Assembly: GCF_000956405.1 (NCBI RefSeq)
Contig: NZ_JYIV01000025.1
Coordinates: 1-64,000 of the forward strand
Length of the DNA stretch: 64,000 bases
Direction: 5' to 3'
From: Microbacterium oxydans
GTDB lineage: Bacteria > Actinomycetota > Actinomycetes > Actinomycetales > Microbacteriaceae
Made by a program: the position numbers and the translations under genes. Below, one piece after another: positions 7,874 through 17,322 of the stretch; position 1 is the first letter of the stretch; every line of letters starts with the position of its first letter. The notes under the pieces are model-generated. The model did no database searches and was not told the origin of the DNA. It was given only the letters and a program-made list of their open reading frames with translations.

Positions 7874-9112
7874 TTGCCCTTCGAGAACTCCCAGGCTGCC
7901 GCTGCGCCCACGCGCCGATCCAGCCGACTCCGCACTGCGGCCTCTGAGGCCCCCGCGGCGGGACCGACGGCACCCATTTCTGCCGCGGAGTCCACCGCCG
8001 TCGCCCTCGCTGCTGTCGCCCCGCTTTCCCGCCGAGCCGCCCGTCAACGTCAGGTGCCTGACGAGGTGGCCGTCGATGCGCTGATCGAGCCCTTCGCCGC
8101 GACGAACTCGGAGCCCGTCATCGCCGAGGTCCCTGCGGTTCCCGTCGCTCCGGAGATCGTCGATACACCGGCGGCCCCGACCGGCGGAACTGAGGGAGCC
8201 CCGCGCGAACCGGCTGACGAAGCCGACGCGTTCGAGCGTGCGTCCCGCGCCTTCCGTGCGACGGGTTCGGTTCCGACGGTTCCCACGGCTGAGCGCTCGC
8301 GGCCCGCAGAGGGGCCGGACGCTGAGCCCGTCGTCCCCTCGCATGTGGCACCTCGTCGCCCCCGCAGCCTCCGCAAGGCGGTCACGGTCGGAGCGACAGT
8401 GGGCGTGATGAGCCTCGCCGGCCTCCTCGCGGTGTCCATGACGCTCCCCGCGGAGGCGGTCGCCGGTGTTCGGGGCGGCTCGGCCGCATCGATGTCGCTG
8501 GTGTCTGCAGCTGCCGCCGACTCGAAGGATGCGGCGGACACCGAGATCCAGGCCTTCGTCGCCCCCTCCGGCGTGGAGAATGTCGCCCTCACCCGCGCCG
8601 ATGACTTCAGCACGGTCTCGCTCGCCGAGGTCGCGGCAGAGCAGGGAATCAACTACTCGGGCGAGATCTTCACGAACGACCCGGACGCCGCCATCCAGTG
8701 GCCGTTCCTCGTCGGTGTGGGCATGAGCTACGGGTACGGCATGCGCAGCGGCCGGCTCCACGAGGGGATCGACTTCGTGCCGGGCAACGGTGCGCCGATC
8801 CAGGCGATCGCCGACGGCACGGTCCGCATCGCCACCGAGCAGGGCGCGGCCTTCGGTGTCACGGTGTACATCGACCACGTCATCGACGGCCAGGTCATCA
8901 CGAGCCACTACTCGCACATGCAGTACGGTTCCCTGCAGGTCAAGGCGGGCGACACCGTCAAGGTCGGCGACATCGTCGGCAAGACGGGCAACACCGGCCG
9001 CTCCTACGGCGCGCACCTGCACTTCGAGCTCATCGTCAACGGAACGACCATCGATCCGATGCCGTGGCTCAAGAAGAATGCCGGCCGTACGTCGCTGACC
9101 GCAGAGGACTGA
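7874..9112 (+). CDS. M23-family peptidase (cell-wall endopeptidase)
   Basis: A protein of 412 residues. Residues 1-165 are a long disordered Ala/Pro/Glu-rich cytoplasmic region and residues about 168-188 a single membrane helix (VGVMSLAGLLAVSM), so the C-terminal part faces the outside. The LytM/M23 domain occupies the last 130 residues, with zinc-ligand motif H-X3-D (H296 to D300 in LHEGIDF) and HLHFE near residue 381. All ligands are present, so it may cleave peptidoglycan cross-bridges. It is a type II membrane protein rather than a secreted one. A leader hairpin precedes it and a GC-rich hairpin follows. Confidence 0.85.
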   Translation: MPFENSQAAAAPTRRSSRLRTAASEAPAAGPTAPISAAESTAVALAAVAPLSRRAARQRQVPDEVAVDALIEPFAATNSEPVIAEVPAVPVAPEIVDTPAAPTGGTEGAPREPADEADAFERASRAFRATGSVPTVPTAERSRPAEGPDAEPVVPSHVAPRRPRSLRKAVTVGATVGVMSLAGLLAVSMTLPAEAVAGVRGGSAASMSLVSAAAADSKDAADTEIQAFVAPSGVENVALTRADDFSTVSLAEVAAEQGINYSGEIFTNDPDAAIQWPFLVGVGMSYGYGMRSGRLHEGIDFVPGNGAPIQAIADGTVRIATEQGAAFGVTVYIDHVIDGQVITSHYSHMQYGSLQVKAGDTVKVGDIVGKTGNTGRSYGAHLHFELIVNGTTIDPMPWLKKNAGRTSLTAED

Positions 9113-9160
9113 CCGGCTCGATTTCATGAGGACGCCACAGTAATGGTATTCTCGTACGGT

Positions 9161-9176
9161 TGCCCCGCGAGGGGCA
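9161..9176. terminator. Compact hairpin before tRNA-Thr
   Basis: TGCCCC-GCGA-GGGGCA is a perfect 6-bp stem with a GCGA tetraloop, placed 49 nt after the peptidase stop and 5 nt before tRNA-Thr. There is no T-tract. It may end the peptidase transcript or be part of the tRNA precursor leader. Confidence 0.35.
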
Positions 9177-9180
9177 GCAC

Positions 9181-9252
9181 GCCCCGATAGCTCAGTGGCA
9201 GAGCACTTCCATGGTAAGGAAGGGGTCGTCAGTTCAATCCTGACTCGGGGCT
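9181..9252 (+). tRNA. tRNA-Thr (anticodon GGT)
   Basis: Acceptor arms GCCCCGA and TCGGGGC pair. The anticodon stem CTTCC/GGAAG holds the loop ATGGTAA with anticodon GGT. The T arm contains TTCAATC. CCA is not encoded. Confidence 0.95.
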
Positions 9253-9287
9253 CGCAAGCATTCTTCTCACGCGGACGGATGCCTCGC

Positions 9288-9361
9288 GGCAGGGTAGCTC
9301 AGCTGGTTAGAGCGCACGACTCATAATCGTGAGGTCGCGGGTTCAAGCCCCGCTCCTGCTA
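9288..9361 (+). tRNA. tRNA-Met (anticodon CAT)
   Basis: Acceptor arm GGCAGGG pairs with TCCTGCT, with G-U pairs at both ends. The anticodon stem CACGA/TCGTG holds CAT, and the T arm is GCGGG/CCCGC. The D and anticodon arms match the usual actinobacterial elongator methionine tRNA; a lysidine-type Ile tRNA is less likely. It lies 35 nt after tRNA-Thr. Confidence 0.9.
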
Positions 9362-9370
9362 CAGATCAAG

Positions 9371-9393
9371 ACCCCGGTTCGCCGGGGTTTTTC
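9371..9393 (+). terminator. Rho-independent terminator of the tRNA pair
   Basis: ACCCCGG-TTCG-CCGGGGT is a perfect 7-bp stem with a UUCG tetraloop, followed directly by TTTTTC. Confidence 0.9.
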
Positions 9394-9441
9394 TGTGTCC
9401 GCACCAGTGCGCCGACGGTCCGGAGCGACAGGGTGAGCGTG

Positions 9442-9714
9442 TCAGTGCTGGATGCCAGCGCCGGGTCCGTGGCGGTCCTCGAACTCGCGGATGGCCACAA
9501 CCGCTCGACGGTATTCCACGATGCCCACACCGATCCCGATAAGGAACAGAGCAACACCGATGAGCCGCAACACGCCGCCATCGAACACGAGCACGACCGT
9601 CGACCCGGTCAGCATGAGCGCTGAGAACGCGATCGTGTAGATGGCCCAGCTTCGCCTGCGCTGCAAGACCATCCGCTGCTGGATGAGGGACGGCTCTGCG
9701 GTGGGCTCGCTCAT
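9442..9714 (-). CDS. Small membrane protein, two helices
   Basis: A protein of 90 residues with a basic N-terminal stretch (VLQRRRSWA), two hydrophobic helices at about residues 24-45 and 50-68, and a charged C-terminus. The topology suggests a helical hairpin with both ends in the cytoplasm. No family is recognised. It is divergent from the mutarotase-like gene and its 3' end faces the tRNA terminator. Confidence 0.65.
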   Translation of the reverse strand: MSEPTAEPSLIQQRMVLQRRRSWAIYTIAFSALMLTGSTVVLVFDGGVLRLIGVALFLIGIGVGIVEYRRAVVAIREFEDRHGPGAGIQH

Positions 9715-9828
9715 GCGGAGAGCCTACCCGCGGTGAAAACCGACCGGTGTTGGCCGCAATCCTGCAACGACCGCACCGGCTGGGCAATATCGTGGCAGGA
9801 GTATCGAACTCGACGGAGAAGGAGCGGC

Positions 9829-10164
9829 ATGCGCATCGCACTGCACTCGGTGATCGCAGAAGGTGCGATCGACGACTACCGGACTCATCACGCGCGAGTC
9901 CCCGATGGGCTGCGAGACCTGTTCGGTGTCGCGGGGATCGAGGACTGGACCATCTGGCGCTCCGGCCGCGATCTGTTCCATCTCGTCGAGTGCGAGGACT
10001 TCGACGCGGCCATGCGCGTGGTCAACGCCTCGCCGACGAACGATGCCTGGCAGGCCGACATCGGACGATTCGTCGAAGGCTTCCACGGGCCCGATGGCGA
10101 AGACGCCTTCACGCCTATCGAAGAGGTGTGGGCGCTCTCCACCCAGCGAGCCACAGACGTCTGA
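9829..10164 (+). CDS. L-rhamnose mutarotase family protein
   Basis: A protein of 111 residues from the ATG at 9829, preceded by GGAGAAGGAG. Its ferredoxin-like layout matches the RhaM family: an N-terminal strand MRIALHSVI, a helix with conserved Tyr and His (DDYRTHHARVP), a Trp-containing strand (DWTIWRSGRDLFHLVE) and a C-terminal EEVW segment. RhaM interconverts alpha and beta anomers of L-rhamnose. No rhamnose or fucose catabolic genes are adjacent, so the actual sugar is unknown. A strong 14-bp hairpin follows the stop. Confidence 0.75.
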   Translation: MRIALHSVIAEGAIDDYRTHHARVPDGLRDLFGVAGIEDWTIWRSGRDLFHLVECEDFDAAMRVVNASPTNDAWQADIGRFVEGFHGPDGEDAFTPIEEVWALSTQRATDV

Positions 10165-10173
10165 GGTCCGCGA

Positions 10174-10206
10174 GCGCTCCCGGTATCTTTCGGATACCTG
10201 GAGCGC
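10174..10206. terminator. Strong hairpin after the mutarotase-like gene
   Basis: GCGCTCCCGGTATC (10174-10187) pairs with GATACCTGGAGCGC (10193-10206) with one mismatch and a 5-nt loop. There is no long T-tract. It separates the mutarotase-like gene from the truncated dehydrogenase gene, whose start lies 33 nt downstream. Confidence 0.6.
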
Positions 10207-10238
10207 TTGCGGGTAACCAGAGGGCCCCGGATAGCGTG

Positions 10239-11135
10239 ATGGGCATGGCAACGACGACCCCCGTCGACGTGAAGGTGCGCGCCGGGGCTCCACGCACGGG
10301 AGCGCCACGGGTCCTGGGCTACGACGCCGCAGGGATCGTGGTCGCCGTCGGAGAGGGGTCGACCCGCTTCGCCGTGGGGGATCGCGTGTTCTACGCCGGG
10401 CAGATCGATCGTTCAGGCACCAATGCACGGTTCCACCTGGTGAACGAGAACATCGTCGGCCATGCACCTCGCTCGCTGCCCGTCGCCGAGACGGCCGCAT
10501 TGCCGCTGACGGTCATCACCGCGTGGGAGAGCCTCTTCGACCGTCTGGCGCTCACCCGTGAGAGCCAGGGCGTTCTCCTCGTGATCGGGGCCGCGGGAGG
10601 CGTCGGCTCGCTGATCATCCAGCTCGCGAAGGCCCTCACGCGTCTCGAGGTCATCGCCGTGGCCTCACGTCCGGAGACGGCGGAGTGGGTGCGTGAGATG
10701 GGGGCTGACCACGTCGTCGGCCGTGACTTCGCCGGTGAGGTGTCGGCACTCGCCCCCGCCGGCGTCGACTACGTTTTCACCTCGTTCACGCCCGGCAACG
10801 TCAAGGCGATCGCCGATGTGATCCGTCCGCGTGGACAGGTCGTCTCCATCGACGAGACCGGCGGCAGCATCGACGCCCTCAAGGCGAAGAGCGCGACCTG
10901 GCATTGGGAGCTCATGTTCACGAGCCCCGTCACCGACCCCGCCGACCACTACCAGCACGACCTGCTGGAGACCGTCGCGGACATGGTGGACGCAGGAACC
11001 CTCCGCACCACGCTGACGACGCACCTCACTCCGCTGAGCGCCGCGACCATGCGTCAGGCGCACGGCATCGTGGAGGCCTCCAGGACGATCGGCAAGGTCG
11101 TCGTCACCGATTGGCCCGAGGCGCCCCGCTCCTAG
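10239..11135 (+). CDS. Zinc-type alcohol dehydrogenase / quinone oxidoreductase, N-terminally short
   Basis: A protein of 298 residues from the ATG at 10239 (ATG 10245 and GTG 10236 are alternatives). It belongs to the medium-chain dehydrogenase family: GroES-like part with GYDAAGIVVAVGEG, then a Rossmann fold with IGAAGGVGSLIIQLAK (about residue 117). No zinc-binding Cys set is visible, as in the quinone oxidoreductase-like subgroup. The sequence starts at PVDVKVRAG, where full-length relatives already have about 40 residues. A hairpin lies just upstream, so the missing part is not present. It may be a truncated, perhaps inactive, gene. Its TAG stop overlaps the stop of the convergent protease gene. 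Confidence 0.75.
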   Translation: MGMATTTPVDVKVRAGAPRTGAPRVLGYDAAGIVVAVGEGSTRFAVGDRVFYAGQIDRSGTNARFHLVNENIVGHAPRSLPVAETAALPLTVITAWESLFDRLALTRESQGVLLVIGAAGGVGSLIIQLAKALTRLEVIAVASRPETAEWVREMGADHVVGRDFAGEVSALAPAGVDYVFTSFTPGNVKAIADVIRPRGQVVSIDETGGSIDALKAKSATWHWELMFTSPVTDPADHYQHDLLETVADMVDAGTLRTTLTTHLTPLSAATMRQAHGIVEASRTIGKVVVTDWPEAPRS

Positions 11136-11986
11136 CGCTGCGGAGCGTCGAAGGCGGGTCCGACCTCATCCGCTGCGGTGACTGCGACACCGACACGTCC
11201 GCGGATGAAGAACAGCAGCACGAGACCGAGCACGATCACGGCGGGGTTGCCGAGCCCCGCCAGCGTCGAGACCGGACCCTCGACCGGATAGGCCGTGTGC
11301 AGGAAGATGCTCGGGTCGGTGCTGGCGTGCAGCAGGATCGGCGCGAGGAGTGTGCCCGTGACCCGCATGGCGAGGTACATGCAGATTCCGAACGCGAACG
11401 TGTAGACGAGCTGGAACGCGGTGGCGAAGACGGACTGGCCGCTGAGGACGTTCCCGGCATGGAGCCCGGCGAAGACCGCGGCCGAGATCACCGCCACGAC
11501 GATCTCGCGGTGGCCGGCCTTGCGGAGCATGTTCACGACGAGACCGCGGGTGAGCACCTCTTCGGCGAATCCGATGAAGACGCCGGCGAGCAACCAGGTC
11601 GCGACCACCTGGAACCCGGCCTCGCCGTAGTCGACGCTGAGCAGGTGCAGGACGTTGAACAGCAATACCACCACGATCGCGATCCACATCCAACCGCGGC
11701 CCGTGATGGGCTGCCGTCTGAACAGCTCCCCGAGCCAGCCGACCGACGCGGCGAAGCCGATGAGGAGCAGACACCCGACGAGGACCGGAAGTGCGTAGAA
11801 GACGAGGATGCCGGCGGGACCGGTCGGGTCCTCGATGATGTTCGCGAGAGGAGCGAACGCGAACGACAGTGCGTTGTAGAGCACGAAGTAGACGGCGGCC
11901 AGAAGGAGGGCGCGCCACCAGCCGCCCTTCTCCCAGAATCGCTTCCAGGGGGTGCCGGTCGTGTCGGCCGGGGCGGGTGCGGTCAC
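11132..11986 (-). CDS. CPBP-family intramembrane metalloprotease
   Basis: A protein of 284 residues with about seven or eight hydrophobic helices. The CPBP (Abi/CAAX-like) motifs are present in order: EEVLTRG with the Glu pair at about residues 142-143 and Arg at 147, HAGN near residue 176, and HASTD in the C-terminal third. These residues form the metal site and catalytic base in Rce1-type proteases. Bacterial members act in peptide maturation or self-immunity, but no peptide gene is adjacent. Its stop overlaps that of the convergent dehydrogenase gene in a shared CTAG. Confidence 0.85.
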   Translation of the reverse strand: MTAPAPADTTGTPWKRFWEKGGWWRALLLAAVYFVLYNALSFAFAPLANIIEDPTGPAGILVFYALPVLVGCLLLIGFAASVGWLGELFRRQPITGRGWMWIAIVVVLLFNVLHLLSVDYGEAGFQVVATWLLAGVFIGFAEEVLTRGLVVNMLRKAGHREIVVAVISAAVFAGLHAGNVLSGQSVFATAFQLVYTFAFGICMYLAMRVTGTLLAPILLHASTDPSIFLHTAYPVEGPVSTLAGLGNPAVIVLGLVLLFFIRGRVGVAVTAADEVGPAFDAPQR

Positions 11987-12061
11987 GAGCGCTCCAGGAC
12001 TGAGGGGACGGTTCTCTCGATCAGTGTGGCGCAGCCGCAGTCATCGCGTCCATCCACCGCG

Positions 12062-12370
12062 TCATCGCGGGCGCGTCCCTCGCCCCGCCCTGCCTGTCGG
12101 CGGCGGCATGCGGGGGATCGGGATCGGGCGGGTGGCGCGGGATGTGTCGTGGAAGCGCTGAACGGCGGTGAGCACGTCGTCCACAGACGAGTAACGCAGA
12201 GCGAGGGGGAGATCGCGCAGCCAGAGCACCTCGACCTCCGTCGGCGCGTCCTCGTAGACCCGGCACACGACCCGCCTGTGGTCGACCTCCGGGTACTGCA
12301 GGTCGACGACGGCCCAATCCGTGGTGCTGACCTGCTCGAGGGCGAACCGTGAGCCTGGTACGCGATCCAT
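12062..12370 (-). CDS. Hypothetical protein
   Basis: I do not recognise this gene. The ATG at 12368-12370 has a GGAGA ribosome-binding site at fitting distance; a second ATG lies directly before it. The product has 103 residues: an ordered first 75 residues with alternating strands (DWAVVDLQYPEV, CRVYEDAPTEVEVLWLRDL) and a helix, then a Pro/Arg-rich tail. No membrane segment or catalytic motif is seen. It lies between the CPBP protease and the MFS gene, all on the minus strand. Confidence 0.55.
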   Translation of the reverse strand: MDRVPGSRFALEQVSTTDWAVVDLQYPEVDHRRVVCRVYEDAPTEVEVLWLRDLPLALRYSSVDDVLTAVQRFHDTSRATRPIPIPRMPPPTGRAGRGTRPR

Positions 12371-12438
12371 CATTCTCCTGACTGTCCCCACGATGAAGCA
12401 TGCGCCCAAGCGAGCCTTGGTGGGAGCCCCTTGACAGA

Positions 12439-12473
12439 CCGCGGCCCCTGCTCCAGAGGGGCAGGGGCCGCGG
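12439..12473 (-). terminator. GC-rich hairpin after the MFS transporter gene
   Basis: CCGCGGCCCCTGC (12439-12451) pairs perfectly with GCAGGGGCCGCGG (12461-12473). It sits 19 nt beyond the stop of the transporter gene. No T-tract follows on the minus strand. Confidence 0.7.
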
Positions 12474-12491
12474 TGCTCCAGGCTGCGGTGT

Positions 12492-14162
<1,671 letters not shown>

Positions 14163-14774
14163 TCAACGGGCTTTCTGTGACGGTGCGTAGAGCGAACGGG
14201 CGAGGTCGAGGCGGCGGGCGATGAGGTCGGCGAACGGTTCGGTGGACTGGTGATGCAGGAGCTGGTCCATGCTCATGCGCACGAGCGCACCGACGGTGTG
14301 GACGACCACCTCGGCGCGGAGTTCGGCATCGGGGTCACCCGCGGTACGACGGAGGATCAGGGCCTGGTCGCGTTGCTCGTTCTTGGCGAGCTGTTCGAAG
14401 GCGGCCTTGAGCAGCCGCGGCTCCTGCTCGATCACGGCGAACACCGCGGGCGCGTCATCCACAGGGTTGAAGAGCTCGAAACGACGGATCGTCAACTCGA
14501 TGAAGTCGTCGAGGAGGTCTCCGTGCTGCGTGACGAACTCCTCTTCAAGAGCTTGCTGGCGGGAATCGATCGTGGCGAAGCCGAAGACCGCGTTCTCCTT
14601 GCTCTCGAAGTAGTTGAAGAACGTGCGCCGCGAGACTCCGACCTCGGCGCACAGCTCCTCGACCGTGAACCCGGCGAACCCCTTCTCTGCGGTCAATCGG
14701 CGTGCGGCGTCGGTGAGGGCTCGCGACGTCTCGCGCTTGCGCTGTTCCCGCAAAGATTCTGCACTGTCGCTCAT
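14163..14774 (-). CDS. TetR-family transcriptional regulator
   Basis: A protein of 203 residues from the ATG at 14772-14774. The N-terminal HTH is typical (FTVEELCAEVGVSRRTFFNYF, about residues 37-57) and is followed by a helical ligand-binding domain. It stops directly before the start of the MFS gene, so it probably represses its own operon and is released by an export substrate. A perfect 16-bp palindrome lies 2 nt upstream of the ATG, leaving no space for a ribosome-binding site. This implies leaderless translation or a very short leader. A TTG three codons upstream is rejected because it would lie inside the operator. Confidence 0.88.
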   Translation of the reverse strand: MSDSAESLREQRKRETSRALTDAARRLTAEKGFAGFTVEELCAEVGVSRRTFFNYFESKENAVFGFATIDSRQQALEEEFVTQHGDLLDDFIELTIRRFELFNPVDDAPAVFAVIEQEPRLLKAAFEQLAKNEQRDQALILRRTAGDPDAELRAEVVVHTVGALVRMSMDQLLHHQSTEPFADLIARRLDLARSLYAPSQKAR

Positions 14775-14776
14775 GG

Positions 14777-14792
14777 AGTGCAATATTGCACT
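14777..14792. promoter_or_regulatory. Palindromic operator of the TetR-MFS operon
   Basis: AGTGCAATATTGCACT is a perfect 16-bp palindrome. A shorter palindrome with the same ends, AGTGCACT, lies at 14804-14811. On the minus strand the centre CAATAT lies 8 nt before the ATG and could be the -10 box, so binding would block RNA polymerase. Confidence 0.75.
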
Positions 14793-14948
14793 TCAAAGCT
14801 TGGAGTGCACTGTGAGCCGAGGCTCCGCCCTCTGAAGAAAGTTCGGATTGATTTGTGACATCCGCTGCTCGCGATCCGTCCTAGTCATAGCGTCGCCGAC
14901 CGCGACCGGCGCCCCTCTGCGGGCGGCCCACGGATGAAGGAGCCCATG

Positions 14949-15392
14949 ATGGCGAACACGACTCCGGGCACGCAGCCCGAGATCCACGTCGAAGCACCAC
15001 TGCAGGGGGCTGCGGTGGGCACGACGACGATCGAGGATGCGGTGGTCGCGAAGATCGCCGGCATCGCCGCGCGGGATGTCGACGGGGTTCATGCACTCGG
15101 CGGGGGCGCCGCGCGCATGGTAGGAGCCATCCGGGACGCCTTCAACACGACCGACCTCTCGCAGGGAGTGTCTGTCGCGGTCGGCGAGGCGCAGATCACC
15201 GTCGACATCACGATCGTCGCCGAGTATCCGGTCGCCCTGCAGAAGGTCGCCGACGAGGTCAGGGCGGCCATCCACCGCGATCTCGTCGACCTGGCAGGGG
15301 CGGATCTCGTGGAGGTCAACGTCACGATCGACGATGTGCACGTCCCCTCGGACGACGTCGAGGGCGACACCACCGTGGCGGCGAGCGAGTAG
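14949..15392 (+). CDS. Asp23/Gls24-family envelope stress protein
   Basis: A protein of 147 residues from the ATG at 14949; an ATG at 14946 is also possible, and GAAGGAG at 14936-14942 fits the second better. The Asp23 domain is recognised by the TTIEDAVVAKIAGIAARDVDGV type of N-terminal segment and the later ITVDITIVAEYPVALQKVADEV segment with a final VNVTIDDVHV strand. Family members lie at the membrane and respond to cell-envelope or alkaline stress. It is the first gene of a plus-strand cluster with CsbD, an ECF sigma factor and two further genes (14.9-17.3 kb). Confidence 0.85.
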   Translation: MANTTPGTQPEIHVEAPLQGAAVGTTTIEDAVVAKIAGIAARDVDGVHALGGGAARMVGAIRDAFNTTDLSQGVSVAVGEAQITVDITIVAEYPVALQKVADEVRAAIHRDLVDLAGADLVEVNVTIDDVHVPSDDVEGDTTVAASE

Positions 15393-15450
15393 TCGCCACG
15401 TCGAGGACTCGGCTCCGAGATCCGGGGCCGTAACGAGAAAGGGAGAAGCA

Positions 15451-15624
15451 ATGAGCGCTGAAGACAAGATCAAGGCCACAGCCGAGAAGGTCGCCGGAAA
15501 GGCCAAGGAGACCGTGGGCAAGGTCATCAACGATGACAAGCTCGTCGCCGAGGGCAAGGCCGAGCAGGCCAAGGGCAACGTGCGCGATGCTGCGGAGGAC
15601 GTGAAGGACGCGTTCAAGAAGTAG
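15451..15624 (+). CDS. CsbD-family stress protein
   Basis: A protein of 57 residues starting at ATG 15451 behind GGGAGAAG. It is the typical CsbD repeat: a charged, Lys/Ala/Glu-rich amphipathic sequence with AEKVAGKAKETVGKV and AEGKAEQAKGNVRDAAEDVK. CsbD proteins are induced by general stress in many bacteria; the molecular role is unknown. It follows the Asp23 gene and precedes a terminator-like hairpin, so these two can form a bicistronic unit. Confidence 0.9.
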   Translation: MSAEDKIKATAEKVAGKAKETVGKVINDDKLVAEGKAEQAKGNVRDAAEDVKDAFKK

Positions 15625-15633
15625 GCGGGACCG

Positions 15634-15659
15634 GGGGAGAGGCCGCACCGCCTCTCCCC
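15634..15659 (+). terminator. Hairpin after the CsbD gene
   Basis: GGGGAGAGGC (15634-15643) pairs with GCCTCTCCCC (15650-15659) around a 6-nt loop. The stem is perfect, followed by a weak pyrimidine tract. Confidence 0.65.
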
Positions 15660-15747
15660 GATCCCTCACAGGCGGGTGAGACATGATCCGATCCGACGGG
15701 GCAGCTGTTCCGAATTCCTTCGGGGATCGGATCGAGGGGTGGGGTAG

Positions 15748-16314
15748 ATGGAGAAGGAACGCTTTCGGACAGCGCTCGAGGATGCGGATGACGGCATCGT
15801 CGCCGGACGGGCGATGGATGGGGACGTCGAGGCGTTCGCCGTCTTGGTGCGCAGGTATACGCCGATGATGCGCGCCTATACGCAGCGGATGCTGAACGCC
15901 TCCGCCGACGTCGACGACATCGTGCAGGAGTCCTTCGTGGTCGCGTGGCAGCGGTTCGGCGAACTCGAGGATCCGGCGAAGGTCAAGAGCTGGTTGATGC
16001 GGATCGTCAGTCGCAAGGCGGTCGACCGCATCCGTGCGATCCGACCGGCCGTCGACATCGACTCGATTGACCGCCCGGCACCTCTTCACGCCGCACCGTC
16101 CGCTGTGGTCGAGGCTCGTGCCGGTGTCGCTGCCCTCGGTGCTGCTCTGCGGGAACTGCCCGACGCCCAACGCGAGTGCTGGGTGCTTCGCGAGATCGGC
16201 GGATACACCTATGAGGAGATCTCGGAGCAGTTGGATATCCCGGTCTCCACGGCGCGCGGCCTGCTGGCCCGCGCCAGAAAATACATGATCGTACGGATGG
16301 AGGAGTGGCGATGA
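15748..16314 (+). CDS. ECF-type RNA polymerase sigma factor
   Basis: A protein of 188 residues. Sigma region 2 is at about residues 25-85 (core-binding and -10 recognition; VDDIVQESFVVAWQRF), and region 4 at about residues 130-185 (LPDAQRECWVLREIGGYTYEEISEQLDIPVSTARG, seen as a helix-turn-helix for -35 recognition). There is no region 3, as in ECF (group IV) sigma factors. It overlaps the next gene by ATGA, and that product is the likely regulatory partner. The cluster with Asp23 and CsbD genes suggests control of an envelope-stress response. Confidence 0.88.
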   Translation: MEKERFRTALEDADDGIVAGRAMDGDVEAFAVLVRRYTPMMRAYTQRMLNASADVDDIVQESFVVAWQRFGELEDPAKVKSWLMRIVSRKAVDRIRAIRPAVDIDSIDRPAPLHAAPSAVVEARAGVAALGAALRELPDAQRECWVLREIGGYTYEEISEQLDIPVSTARGLLARARKYMIVRMEEWR

Positions 16315-16916
16315 CCGACGACAGAGACGCGCCTGAAATCCGCAGACTCGGACTGGAACCCACCGACCTCGACGGGCACACCCTGGACGAGCTCACCGAC
16401 TACCTCGACGCCGGAAGACGACCGGCCGACCGCTCCATCGACGAGTCGCCCGGGTGTCAGCTGGCCTTGGATGCGCTCGAGCGCCTGCGTGGGCTCGGTG
16501 CGGAACTCCTCGCCGCGGAGGCCGCGGCCGAACCCGAGGTCGATGACAGCTGGGTCGACCGGATTCTGAGCGGCATCGCGATGGATGCGCGGGCGGGGCG
16601 TCGCATCCCCTTCGAGTCACCGGATCCGAAGGCCGATCTCGCCATCACAGAGGGGGCTGTCCGCGGTCTCGTGCGTTCCGCGGAAGATGCCGTTCCCGGA
16701 CTGCTCATCGGTCGCTGCAGGCTGGAGGGTGACGTGTCCCAGCCTGGTGCTCCGATCCGCGTCGGGATCGATGCGAGCGCGCTGCACGGGCAGCCGATCC
16801 CCAGGGTCGCGGAAGAGCTTCGTGTCGAGGTGGATCGGCGCCTTCGCGCGCACACCGAGTTGAACGTGGTCGCGATCGACATCGCGATCCGAGACATCCG
16901 GGAGGTGTCGTCGTGA
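16311..16916 (+). CDS. Probable sigma-factor partner with Asp23-like C-terminal domain
   Basis: A protein of 201 residues starting at the ATG in the ATGA overlap with the sigma gene. The N-terminal 90 residues are helical and acidic (LDELTDYLDAGRRPADRSIDESPGCQLALDALERL), resembling the cytoplasmic sigma-binding part of anti-sigma factors, but there is no membrane helix and no zinc HX3CX2C motif. The C-terminal half, with ITEGAVRGLVRSAEDAVPGL and a repeated DIAIRDI strand, resembles an Asp23-type domain. I infer a soluble anti-sigma or adaptor that senses the Asp23 system. No function is proven. Confidence 0.6.
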   Translation: MTDDRDAPEIRRLGLEPTDLDGHTLDELTDYLDAGRRPADRSIDESPGCQLALDALERLRGLGAELLAAEAAAEPEVDDSWVDRILSGIAMDARAGRRIPFESPDPKADLAITEGAVRGLVRSAEDAVPGLLIGRCRLEGDVSQPGAPIRVGIDASALHGQPIPRVAEELRVEVDRRLRAHTELNVVAIDIAIRDIREVSS

Positions 16917-17311
16917 GCGGGGGAGAGCTGATGCAGGCGGAGGAGCGGGACGAGCTCGCCGCGGCGATCGAGGCGACCCTGAGGTCGACTCCTGGCGTGC
17001 GCAGCGTATACAGGTCCGGGTCCGTGATCTCCCAGCTGCTGCGGCTGGGGGCTGAGGCCATCGGCGCCCGCAAGGACGATGAGCCCATGGTCTCTGTGGC
17101 CGTCGGCGATGACGGGGTTGCCGTCGAGGCGACACTCGGCGTGGAGTTCACGGCGAGATCGGGCGACATCCTCCACGCCGGGCGCGGGGCCATCGACGCG
17201 CTGCTCGATGCCCGAGGCCTGCGGCGCGAGAGCATCACGCTCACGGTGGCACACGTGCAGCCTGCGCAGGTGGATCCCGCAGACCGTCCTCAGGCGCCTG
17301 CGACGTCCTGA
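16913..17311 (+). CDS. Asp23-like hypothetical protein
   Basis: A protein of 132 residues if the GTG at 16913 (overlapping the upstream stop as GTGA) is used; the ATG at 16931, behind GGGGGAG, gives 126. The pattern LAAAIEATLRSTPGVRSVYRSG followed by a VSVAVGDDGVAVEATLGVEF strand and a LLDARGLRRESITLTVAHVQ end resembles a diverged Asp23/Gls24 fold. It ends the sigma operon and is followed by a bidirectional hairpin. Membership of the Asp23 superfamily is an inference from pattern and context. Confidence 0.55.
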   Translation: MSGGELMQAEERDELAAAIEATLRSTPGVRSVYRSGSVISQLLRLGAEAIGARKDDEPMVSVAVGDDGVAVEATLGVEFTARSGDILHAGRGAIDALLDARGLRRESITLTVAHVQPAQVDPADRPQAPATS

Positions 17312-17322
17312 GCCCCGGAACC

